Shown here piece by piece: positions 25,794 through 33,717 of a DNA stretch of 64,000 bases. Each line of letters opens with the position of its first letter. The stretch's first letter is position 1. The stretch is from an uncultured Sphingobacteriales bacterium. Its GTDB lineage: Bacteria; Bacteroidota; Bacteroidia; Chitinophagales; Chitinophagaceae. A program made the position numbers and the translations under genes. The stretch lies in assembly GCA_937991535.1 (NCBI GenBank), contig CALKHN010000078.1, forward strand, positions 22,013 through 86,012. Reading direction: 5' to 3'. The notes beneath the pieces are model-generated. The model was not told the origin of the DNA. It ran no database searches and saw only the letters and a list, made by a program, of their open reading frames with translations.

Positions 25794-26154
25794 GCATTGC
25801 TTTGCGCGTACCTGCCGTTTTTAAACATTATAACATTTCCAGTCGTTTAAAAACGTCTACTTCAACATTACCGTAGTCCCACAGTAGCATGGATTAAAAC
25901 ATTGCCGTTCAATTGCTACCAGCATCAAAATCATATCCCGGAACCGGATGGGCTGAATATCGGGCGTTATACCGGCGCGGATTGAAATGGTTACCAAACC
26001 TATTCATTTATTTTTAAGAATGGAAAGAAAAATTGCGGATGCTACGAGGCAATTACCCTGGTGACCGTATTGGGAACACAATTGCAGCGTCCTGATTTCG
26101 CCGTGGTCTCACCTCATATTCAATAGCCCGGCTGTGAACGCCCCGTTGCGACAA
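25794..26154 (+). repeat. Structured repeat R2, copy B
   Basis: This is the single-unit version of the element at 23137-23680, in the same orientation. The terminal unit (AAATGGTTACCAAAC to GTTGCGACAA) is at about 25987-26154 and its CGGGGTCT/AGACCCCG pairing is partly decayed. It starts 59 bases upstream of arsA and ends 61 bases after the rhomboid stop. Together the copies enclose arsA as a 2.1-kb unit. Confidence 0.78.
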
Positions 26155-26214
26155 TTAACACGCAATAACCTGGGCTGTGGATCAGAACCACGCTGCCGGT
26201 TATGCGGAATGCCT

Positions 26215-27051
26215 TCACCTGACCCTGCGCGAATACTCTTCCAGTATTTCTTGTTCTTTTTTGCTGAGGCTTCCCAGTCCTTTTCGATGGATCTTTTCTA
26301 ATATCAGATCTACTTTCCGCTGGGCATCTGCTTTCTCAGCGTTGTATTTGTGCTCAATGGAATAAAAATTCTGCTGCGCTTTGCGAAAGTGATTGTCAAT
26401 ATGAAGAAATTCCGGCCTGGTTAGAATAAAGTAAATAAAAATCACAGAAGGAATGAGGATAATAAGAATAGTGAGGTAATTGTATACGAGCGATGAGGGT
26501 TCCATTATAATGGCGATGATCAAACCGGCGAGCGCCCCGCCAAGGTGTGCTTCATGGCCGATATTATCCCTGGACGACCGGATGCCATAAATGGTATACA
26601 ATACAAAAGCAATACCATACAACCAGGCAGGCACAGAAAATGGAATGCCGAAGAAGCTGATCCCAAAGCCGGGGAATAAGGCAATGGCCGCAAAGATGAT
26701 ACCGCTCACCGCACCCGAGGCGCCCACTGCACTGTAACTGCCGTGATTTTTATGAACGATCAAAGAAAAAATATTTCCACCCAGCAGGCTTCCAAAGTAG
26801 ATAAGTAAAAATCTAAACAACCCCATCTGCATCTCCAGCGCATCGCTGAAGAAATAAAGCGAAAGCATATTCACAATAAGATGGATCCAGCTAACATGCA
26901 AAAAGCCGGACGTGATCATCCTTGTGTACTCTTTACTGATAAAGATCTTATCTACCTCAAAAGAATAGCGTTCAAAAAAACGGTGATCCCTGAGCCCTTT
27001 ATAAGTGACAATACTGTTTATAATGATAAGAAGCAGTGTTACTATTCCCAT
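26215..27051 (-). CDS. Rhomboid-family intramembrane serine protease
   Basis: 278 residues with about six transmembrane segments. Catalytic serine S112 in GASGAVSG, catalytic histidine H169 in GHEAHLGG, and the H-x3-N motif H57/N61 (HLIVNMLSLYFF) complete the rhomboid site, so it should be active. The C-terminal ~55 residues (KVDLILEKIHRKGLGSLSKKE) are a charged helical domain common in Bacteroidota rhomboids. It cleaves transmembrane helices of unknown substrates at the inner membrane. It lies between R2 copy B and R1 copy 2 and is probably monocistronic. Confidence 0.92.
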   Translation of the reverse strand: MGIVTLLLIIINSIVTYKGLRDHRFFERYSFEVDKIFISKEYTRMITSGFLHVSWIHLIVNMLSLYFFSDALEMQMGLFRFLLIYFGSLLGGNIFSLIVHKNHGSYSAVGASGAVSGIIFAAIALFPGFGISFFGIPFSVPAWLYGIAFVLYTIYGIRSSRDNIGHEAHLGGALAGLIIAIIMEPSSLVYNYLTILIILIPSVIFIYFILTRPEFLHIDNHFRKAQQNFYSIEHKYNAEKADAQRKVDLILEKIHRKGLGSLSKKEQEILEEYSRRVR

Positions 27052-27303
27052 GGTGAATATTTATGCTTCATTTGAACCGGTATCGCCCGTTTGCAGCAGC
27101 ACAGTGAACCGTGCGAAGAAGCCGCCGCTTAAGCATTACGCTGGCAGAGAAGCATGAATAAAATGGCCGCATTATTCCTGCAATACAAATATTGTATCAG
27201 CGGGCAATAGTACAGCCCGAAAAAAACGCAATGAAGGTAATATTTTGTCGCGTAATGTACTAACAGAGCAAATCTGCGGGTGCATTTACCTTCGGTGAGA
27301 AAA

Positions 27304-27708
27304 GTTCAAATTGCCCCGGCTGGTGGAGACAGCAGCCGGAGCGGCCTGCCGTGGGCGGTGCTTGCCTACCGCAGGCAGGTCTTCACCGCCCACACGAAGC
27401 AAAACAGTGCAACAATTATATATACACTATAGGGTAACGAACTGAAAACAATTAACGTTGTTGAATAGATGCTTCCTACGTCAGCATGACAAACAGTGGT
27501 AAATGGGTTGAGCTTTTGAGATAGAGCCCAACAAAAAACCTACTGCCTGTCACCCTGACGAAGGAAGGGTCTAAAGAACGATCCCAGGGTTTATTTGTTA
27601 CCATGATCATGTATACAACATTTGCAACCAATGGGAGAACGAAATTTTCCAGAAAGTTGTATGTTGGCTTTTTTGCAGCCATACTGCCGGGCGAATTTGA
27701 AATGCACC
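27304..27708 (+). repeat. Dispersed repeat R1, copy 2
   Basis: About 405 bases similar to 15540-15906 in the same orientation. It differs mainly by ~37 extra bases after GAACGA (ATCCCAGGGTTTATTTGTTA onward). The hairpin is better preserved here: GTGGGCGGTG at 27351 pairs with CACCGCCCAC around 27383, with TGCCT/AGGCA inside. It ends within a few bases of the stop of the RDD gene. The preceding 27052-27303 holds no supported gene. Confidence 0.75.
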
Positions 27709-27713
27709 CAAAT

Positions 27714-28190
27714 CTATTGGTTCAAAACCGATTGCCTTATATCTATTACATAAGTATTGGTCCATTTATCGTGCCAGGGATAAGAGGGAGAACCCAGGGC
27801 GCTAAAAGCCTCAAAAGGGACAGCACGGCACAATCCGCGCCAAAATGCGGCTTGAAGGTTAATAGAAGAACCATCGGGATTTACAGCGCGGGTACCCGTT
27901 ATTAATTTACCCAGCGAACGTCCGCGGGTAAGCGCTTCCGTTATTCCCATAATAATGCCATATAAAAGCAAACTGACTAAGCTGTTTAATAAATTCGTTC
28001 CCGCATCTGTTCCTTCCATCCACGAAAGGAGCCCGGGGTTAATGATCGCAATCACCACGCCCAGGAAAAATACAACAATATAGAAAACAATAACATCAAT
28101 AATATAATTGGCAAAGCGTTTACCGGTTCCGGCCTGCACAATATGAGTAGTTTCAATATCTGCGAGGAGATGAGTTGAAGGCGTATCCAT
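27714..28190 (-). CDS. RDD-family membrane protein
   Basis: 158 residues. The RDD pattern is visible as R25 and D32 in GKRFANYIIDVIVFY, followed by two further hydrophobic segments and the cytoplasmic signature RGRSLGKLITGTRAV with a following AFWRGLCR. RDD proteins are small inner-membrane proteins, mostly of unknown role; some affect ion exchange. It appears to be the only member of its transcription unit. Its stop is almost touched by repeat R1. Confidence 0.85.
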   Translation of the reverse strand: MDTPSTHLLADIETTHIVQAGTGKRFANYIIDVIVFYIVVFFLGVVIAIINPGLLSWMEGTDAGTNLLNSLVSLLLYGIIMGITEALTRGRSLGKLITGTRAVNPDGSSINLQAAFWRGLCRAVPFEAFSALGSPSYPWHDKWTNTYVIDIRQSVLNQ

Positions 28191-28277
28191 AGTTTAGGTG
28201 TTTAAGGTATTTTTAGAACGGAAGATATTTGCAAAAATTGCATGATGATCTTATATCAATCACAGTCTTCCTCCCGC

Positions 28278-30626
28278 TTACCGTTTCAATAACCAAACAT
28301 CTGAAATGCGGGAATGCTGCCGCCAGTTCAGGTTAGATTCTTCCGGTTCATCGAAGGTTACGGTTATTTTTCCGTCGCCTGTTAACGATAAAGGAACAAT
28401 CCATTCTTTAAATGTATCCGCTTCTTTATTGTAAACTACAGGAGAAAGCCGCACGCCGTCCACACGCAGCAATGCGTCACCATAACCACAAACCCGGATA
28501 ACATATCTTGCTCCGGGCTCCAGCTTATCGTAATCCAGCACAGGAGCATTCTGGAACAATTGGAAAGAAAGGCGTTTACGGCTAAACCCATTGTCCCACC
28601 AGGCCACATCGGTAGCGTCGTAAGAAATGGTTTTTACCCGCGGGCCTTTGCTTACACTGGAAATATCATCGTAGTAACTTCCGCTGCCCGGATTTTCCCA
28701 TGTGGCGATCGTTTGTAATGCGGCAAGCTGTTCCTCCGCCGTTTTCATTAATCGTATTTTTTCAAACTCGTCTGCCAGCCACCAGCGATTGTTCAGCGGG
28801 TAATCCACATGGTCGAGTACAGCGCCCCTTTCATAATTCTTGGCTTTGTATTTGGGCACGCTGGTTTGTAACCCTATGGAAGTGAACATATCCGCACAGA
28901 GCTCCTCTATCCTTTTCCTGAGCTCCGGCGCAACCGGTTCCTTATCGGCTTTATTCACTGTTGCTAGGGCCACATCCATCGCCTCTTTTATATTTTCTTT
29001 TGTTGCTGCTGCAAGTATTTGATTGCTCTGCTGTTCCAGCGCCTGTTCGTATAGCAGTCTTCTGCGGGTATACACATCATAATACGCACGCAACAGCAAC
29101 ATTTGCCAGCGCCAGTTGTCTTTTAATTTTGGATGATCTGATTCTAATGCTTTCCAGAAAGAAAAGGTAGCTTCTACCCCACCGTTTTCAGCCAATGATC
29201 CTTTCCAGTTTTGTTCCAGCGCGGCAATGCCGTCAGCTATCAGTGCATCACCATTTCCACCAATGAAAAACCGGCTGTATTCTTTTACAATTTCATGCAC
29301 ATCTTTTTGGGAATCCCAGCCCCGCATGCTCCAGATCACTTTATTGATATCGTCATGAGAACCATCTGAATAGGAAACAAAGCCATCTGTAAAAGGCGCA
29401 TAGGTTTGATGAATCTTCGCGAAAGCATAAGGCCTGGGATTTACCGCTTCACGGCCCAGGGTTAACGCATAGGCCTGGTCGAACTGCTCAACGGGAAATT
29501 CACAGCGTACGGAATGTGTAATATCCGGGTATTGCCGGTGCTGGTATTGTTTGGGCAGCCGGTACCGGGTTTCGGCAATGGGCGGACTACCGGGCCCCGA
29601 CACCACACCCTGCAGCCATGTGGGCTTTTCCCGGTCAAGATAACGGTAGAAATAATCAACCTGCTCTACACTAAACCCCTGCAGCGAGATCCATATTTTG
29701 GCGCTGGGATGGTATTTGATCAGCCTGTCATGCAAATCTTTTAGAAAAGGAAGTACTTCCGAAGGATGGTTATCGCCGGGATCGCCTCCGGGAAAGAATA
29801 TATGATCAAGCCTCGGGCACTGCCGGTAAAAGTTTTCATGCATATCCAGTTCGGCTTTTCGTTTATCCTTATCCGTGAGGTCGAACTCAGCCGGCGTCCA
29901 TACCCAATAATCCATATCGTATTTCCGGCAAATTTCACTCAGCCGGATATTCATCTCTGCAGCCGGTATGGTAAAAAGCGGGCTGGGCGTTTCCTCTTCG
30001 TGGAATGGGATGCCTTCAACCGCATTGCTGCCAAAAATAGCCAGTTCACGAATGTACTGGTCAAACTGCGCTGCCGTCCAGGCATCGTAAGAATTGGCGG
30101 TGGTGCGGTATCCCAACTGGTGACCACGTATAGGGTACGCAGGCGAAGAGGCTATATCTGTTGGTTCATCAAGCTGAAGCAGATTGCGCCCCATGGTTAA
30201 ATTTCTCAGCAGCCACCCGGCGCCAAACAGTATGCCCCGGCTGTCGGCGCCAATGATCCACACTACAGTACCCTTATCGCTAACACTGCTCACTACCCTA
30301 AATCCTTCTTTCTTATATTCGGGGCCGTCCGTAATATTTCTTGCAGGTATCCCAGTACCCATTAATTGCTTATCTGATGACAATACCAGGGCTACGACGG
30401 CCGTTCTCTTTTTCGGCCAATTGTCGCCATTTTTAAGAGCGATGCCTGTGCGTTTGGCAATTTCTTCGGAAAGCACCTGCGAAACGGTGGTTTGCATAGC
30501 AGAGGGAACAGATGGAGATACAAGAATAACTGCATCTTTTAATTGCACGGGCTGGGCGGCTGATGAAAAGGCAAAAGCCAGCAGCAGCGTTACAATACAA
30601 TTGAATTTCACTAAAGGTCTGCGCAT
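28278..30626 (-). CDS. Secreted glycoside-hydrolase-like protein of unassigned family
   Basis: 782 residues if it starts at 30626 (MRRPLVKFNCIVTLLLAFAF, a good signal peptide). The ATG at 30650 would add eight residues. Residues ~30-160 resemble the alpha/beta N-terminal domain seen before the catalytic barrel in GH67/GH84/GH20/GH115-type enzymes (VLSEEIAKRTGI, WIIGADSRGILFGAGWLLR). A TIM-barrel-like part follows (RGHQLGYR, FGSNAVEGIPFHEEE, YDMDYWVWTPAEFD, DHIFFPGGDPGDNHP), then a helical region and a C-terminal beta-sandwich. FGAGWLLRNL is typical of such leaders. Catalytic acids cannot be placed with certainty. Target polymer unknown. Confidence 0.68.
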   Translation of the reverse strand: MRRPLVKFNCIVTLLLAFAFSSAAQPVQLKDAVILVSPSVPSAMQTTVSQVLSEEIAKRTGIALKNGDNWPKKRTAVVALVLSSDKQLMGTGIPARNITDGPEYKKEGFRVVSSVSDKGTVVWIIGADSRGILFGAGWLLRNLTMGRNLLQLDEPTDIASSPAYPIRGHQLGYRTTANSYDAWTAAQFDQYIRELAIFGSNAVEGIPFHEEETPSPLFTIPAAEMNIRLSEICRKYDMDYWVWTPAEFDLTDKDKRKAELDMHENFYRQCPRLDHIFFPGGDPGDNHPSEVLPFLKDLHDRLIKYHPSAKIWISLQGFSVEQVDYFYRYLDREKPTWLQGVVSGPGSPPIAETRYRLPKQYQHRQYPDITHSVRCEFPVEQFDQAYALTLGREAVNPRPYAFAKIHQTYAPFTDGFVSYSDGSHDDINKVIWSMRGWDSQKDVHEIVKEYSRFFIGGNGDALIADGIAALEQNWKGSLAENGGVEATFSFWKALESDHPKLKDNWRWQMLLLRAYYDVYTRRRLLYEQALEQQSNQILAAATKENIKEAMDVALATVNKADKEPVAPELRKRIEELCADMFTSIGLQTSVPKYKAKNYERGAVLDHVDYPLNNRWWLADEFEKIRLMKTAEEQLAALQTIATWENPGSGSYYDDISSVSKGPRVKTISYDATDVAWWDNGFSRKRLSFQLFQNAPVLDYDKLEPGARYVIRVCGYGDALLRVDGVRLSPVVYNKEADTFKEWIVPLSLTGDGKITVTFDEPEESNLNWRQHSRISDVWLLKR

Positions 30627-30769
30627 GGGTGCATAGAATTGTTGAAGCATGTTTCAAAGAGAAGGAAAAAAGGCGGATATACTCAAAGGCGGCAGGGTAT
30701 TGTTGGTTGCTGAATCTTCGATTGCTGAGCCATGGCGAGTGTAGGTTGAAGGATTTCAAATTTGAAATT

Positions 30770-30848
30770 TCGATCTGAAATCCTTCATCTCACCTTCCCC
30801 CTTTCTCCTTTCTCCTTTCCCCTTTCCCCTTTCTCCTTTCACCTTCCC
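30770..30848. repeat. CCTTTCTCC tandem word repeat
   Basis: The gap between the secreted protein and the outer-membrane barrel contains a TTTGAAATTTCGATCTGAAATCC block (30757-30782) and then repeated CCTTTCTCCTTTCCCC-like words up to 30845. No gene. Confidence 0.55.
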
Positions 30849-31529
30849 CTAAAACCTGTATCCCAGCGATGCACCGAAGCCCATGTTCTTCCAGTTGCTT
30901 TTATCGGCAGTAACGCCTTCTATTTCAGGATTGATTTGCGACAGTCCAAGTTGGCCGTTCAACTGAAGGCTAAAACCGCTGTTCAATTCATATCCCAGCA
31001 GTAGGTTACCCCCAAAATCGAAAGGTTTTAAATAATATAAGCCATTGAGGTAATCGGCAGCACTCACTTTGTTTTTAAATTTCGCATCCAGTTCAATAGC
31101 AGCGTCGCCATTTTTGGTTTTGCTTTTGCCCGAAATACCATAGGCCGCATAGGGTCCTGCGCCCAATAATAATCTTCCGTTGCCTACCTGAGGTTTGAAC
31201 AAAAGATTCACCGGTAACTCGATATAAGAAATGTTCTGCGTGTATTCGGTATTGTTGGTTGTTTTCTTCGCTCCTTTAGTAGAATACAATAGCCCGGGCT
31301 GTAAATAAAATCCTTTCGAAATAAACAGGTCTGCATTGATACCTGCATGAAAACCGGTTTTAAAATCATTGGTCAGTTTATTGCCCATGAAATCATCGCC
31401 ATAAATTTTTTGCAGGTTAACTCCCGCTCTTATTCCAACAGAAACGAGCTTGTCTTCGCTTTTTTGCGCATAAGCCACCGTGGTGCCTAATGCCAATGCC
31501 GTTGCTAATACAATGAATTGTTTTTTCAT
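30849..31529 (-). CDS. Outer-membrane beta-barrel protein (PorT/OMP_b-brl_2-like)
   Basis: 226 residues from the ATG at 31529, which begins a clear signal peptide (MKKQFIVLATALALGTTVAYAQ). A longer reading from 31574 would run across the promoter. Alternating-hydrophobic strands alternate with loops: VGIRAGVNLQ, FHAGINADLFI, FYLQPGLLYS, ISYIELPVNLLF, LLLGAGPYAAYG, FGGNLLLGYEL, FSLQLNGQLGL. It ends in aromatic GYRF, as outer-membrane barrels do. The repertoire matches the small porin-like proteins common in Bacteroidota, whose role is mostly unknown. Confidence 0.88.
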   Translation of the reverse strand: MKKQFIVLATALALGTTVAYAQKSEDKLVSVGIRAGVNLQKIYGDDFMGNKLTNDFKTGFHAGINADLFISKGFYLQPGLLYSTKGAKKTTNNTEYTQNISYIELPVNLLFKPQVGNGRLLLGAGPYAAYGISGKSKTKNGDAAIELDAKFKNKVSAADYLNGLYYLKPFDFGGNLLLGYELNSGFSLQLNGQLGLSQINPEIEGVTADKSNWKNMGFGASLGYRF

Positions 31530-31552
31530 AATGGGTAAATTATTTAGTGGGG

Positions 31553-31560
31553 CAAAGATA
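31553..31560 (-). promoter_or_regulatory. Bacteroidota -7 element (TATCTTTG) of the outer-membrane protein gene
   Basis: A perfect TAnnTTTG on the minus strand, 23 bases before the ATG at 31529. The -33 region is not well matched. Confidence 0.6.
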
Positions 31561-31865
31561 TATCTGCCGTACACATAACATTATCCTTTAGCGTTTTCTT
31601 TTATTAAAGACTTCTTAAAGTTGGGATGGTATCAGCAATTAGCTTTCAGCCTTCAGCTACCAGGCGAGTACTGCTAACGACAGGCTTAGTTTTTACAAAC
31701 ATCATTACGAGACCCTAAACTAATCTAAATGATGCGTAATAAATTTTAAGGATCGAAGTAATTTCCCAATGATGGAGACGCAATAGAAATTTCCAACAGC
31801 GATCTGACCCTCCTGCGTCGGGTACCGACCGCTTTTATCCATAATTTGTTTTATGAAATAAAAGC

Positions 31866-32057
31866 TCAGATACGCTGCAGCAATTTAGCGGGCAATAAAA
31901 AAACCGACTTAATAATGGACAGCGCTCCGTCAACGGCTATACCCAGCAAACGAAACGGAAGCAACAACAGCCATACTATCGGATACAGTACAATGGCAAG
32001 TATAGCCAGCGGCGCACAAAGCACCAGCAGTATCAACCAAAGCAAAAATGTAATCAT
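31866..32057 (-). CDS. Small hydrophobic membrane protein
   Basis: 63 residues, two long hydrophobic stretches (MITFLLWLILLVLCAPLAIL, then IVLYPIVWLLLLPFRLLGIA) and a basic end (LLPAKLLQRI). No family recognised. It sits between the outer-membrane barrel and gltD on the same strand, without a clear promoter. It could be a real small inner-membrane protein, and its clean helix-turn-helix hydrophobicity argues against chance, but conservation cannot be tested here. The flanking gap 31575-31865 shows nothing else except a copy of the 30-base motif at 31804-31832. Confidence 0.5.
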   Translation of the reverse strand: MITFLLWLILLVLCAPLAILAIVLYPIVWLLLLPFRLLGIAVDGALSIIKSVFLLPAKLLQRI

Positions 32058-32087
32058 AATTTTTGTATAACGTACTTACCCTCTTTT

Positions 32088-32135
32088 ACCATCTTACCAT
32101 CTTACCATCTTACCATCTTACCATCTTACCATCTT
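32088..32135. repeat. 8-bp tandem repeat (ACCATCTT x 6)
   Basis: Six uninterrupted, identical copies of ACCATCTT lie directly downstream of gltD and upstream of the small membrane protein. Eight-base units are prone to slippage. The repeat is non-coding here. Confidence 0.85.
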
Positions 32136-32149
32136 ACATCATCTCACCT

Positions 32150-33661
32150 CTATATCGCCAACGACACCAGCGAAGCATCCTTGGTTTCCAGAAGGGAACT
32201 GCCCATCAAAAACTCATCTACTTTACGGGCACATTCCCGTCCTTCGCTTATTGCCCATACCACCAGCGACTGTCCGCGGCGCATATCACCCGCAGTAAAT
32301 ACCTTAGGTATATTGGTTTGATAAGCGCGCTCGGAAGCTTTTACATTCCCCCGTTCGTCATATTCCACTTCAATTTCATCGAGCAGGCCTTCGTGCTGGG
32401 GATGAACAAAACCCATTGCCAGCAGGCTGAGTTCGCAGGGAATTTCTCTTTCTGTGCCGGGCACTTCTACAAACCGTGAAGGTCTCTGATCATCCGAAAA
32501 TTTCCATTCCAGGTCAACTATTTTTAAAGCTCGCAGGTTGCCTTTGTCATCTCCAAGAAATTCCTTTGTAGCAATGGCCCATCGTCTTTCGGCGCCTTCT
32601 TCATGTGAAGAAGATGTTTTTAATATGAGGGGATAGGTGGGCCAGGGCATAAATGGTGTACGATCATCCGGGGGCTTGGGCATCAATTCAAATTGAGTAA
32701 CGGACGCCGCGCCATGCCTGTTAGATGTGCCCACACAGTCGCTGCCTGTATCTCCGCCGCCAATAACCACCACATTTTTACCGGTAGCTTTTATTTCTTC
32801 TTTGAGGATATTACTTTCAATTAAAGCATTCGCCAACGGATCTTTCTTTGCATTCCGTTTGTTTTGCTGTTTTAAAAACTGCATGGCAAAATACACGCCT
32901 TTCAGATGATTACCGGGTATGGGCAGATCCCTTGGCATGGTAGAACCGCCGGCAAGTACAATAGCCTGGTATTCGCGCAGCAGATCATTGATGCTTACGT
33001 TTAGGCCAACATTGGCATTGTATCTGAACTCAACGCCTTCCTGTTGCATCATTTCAATACGGCGGTCAACTACCCATTTCTCCAATTTAAAATCGGGTAT
33101 ACCATACCGCAATAGGCCACCGGCGGCATCGTCTCTTTCAAAAACAGTAACCAAATGACCCGCATAATTCAATTGCGCGGCTGCTGCCATACCCGCAGGA
33201 CCGGAGCCAATGACCGCTATTTTTTTCCCGGTACGAATGTTAGGTTTGCGTGGCTGCACAAAACCTTTTTCAAATGCAATTTCAATAATATGTCTTTCGA
33301 TTTCTTCAATCGTAACTGCAGGCTGGTTAATGCCCAATACACATGCGCTTTCACAGGGCGCAGGGCAGATGCGCCCTGTAAACTCAGGAAAATTATTGGT
33401 AGATGTAAGAATATCGTATGCCTCGCGCCAGCTTTTGCGGTATACCGCATCATTAAACTCGGGAATAAGATTACCCAAAGGACAGCCGTTGTGACTGTGG
33501 CAAAAAGGCACTCCGCAATTCATGCAGCGTGAAGCCTGGTTTACCAGTTTTTGCTCAGGAAAGCGATCAATAAACTCATTGTAGTTTTTCAACCGTTCTG
33601 CAACTGGTTTTTTTCGCGGCAGTTCACGTGTAAATTCTTTAAATCCTGTTGGCTTACCCAT
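32150..33661 (-). CDS. gltD: Glutamate synthase (NADPH), small subunit
   Basis: 503 residues. It supplies electrons from NAD(P)H through FAD and two [4Fe-4S] clusters to GltB. The N-terminal cluster cysteines are complete: C46, C49, C54, C60 (CMNCGVPFCHSHNGCP), then C99, C103, C107 (CPAPCESACVLG). FAD loop IGSGPAGMAA starts at 151. NADPH site IGGGDTGSDC and the C-terminal FAD motif TAGDMRRGQSLVVWAI are also present. It starts 56 bases after the end of gltB, so it is the second gene of a gltBD operon that makes glutamate from glutamine and 2-oxoglutarate. Confidence 0.95.
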   Translation of the reverse strand: MGKPTGFKEFTRELPRKKPVAERLKNYNEFIDRFPEQKLVNQASRCMNCGVPFCHSHNGCPLGNLIPEFNDAVYRKSWREAYDILTSTNNFPEFTGRICPAPCESACVLGINQPAVTIEEIERHIIEIAFEKGFVQPRKPNIRTGKKIAVIGSGPAGMAAAAQLNYAGHLVTVFERDDAAGGLLRYGIPDFKLEKWVVDRRIEMMQQEGVEFRYNANVGLNVSINDLLREYQAIVLAGGSTMPRDLPIPGNHLKGVYFAMQFLKQQNKRNAKKDPLANALIESNILKEEIKATGKNVVVIGGGDTGSDCVGTSNRHGAASVTQFELMPKPPDDRTPFMPWPTYPLILKTSSSHEEGAERRWAIATKEFLGDDKGNLRALKIVDLEWKFSDDQRPSRFVEVPGTEREIPCELSLLAMGFVHPQHEGLLDEIEVEYDERGNVKASERAYQTNIPKVFTAGDMRRGQSLVVWAISEGRECARKVDEFLMGSSLLETKDASLVSLAI

Positions 33662-33717
33662 TGTTCTGATTACTGCATTATGAGATTAACAATATTTGTT
33701 TTCTGTTCTGAAGCCAG

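Noticed and set aside
29766..30200. Long antisense ORFs inside large genes (for example in the secreted protein, ilvD and the arsA gene)
   Set aside because: They are shadows of well-supported genes on the other strand, with no independent start signals or family resemblance.
32088..32135. CRISPR array
   Set aside because: The unit is only 8 bases without spacers. The 166-bp tandem unit at 23348 is likewise unlike CRISPR repeats. No cas genes seen.
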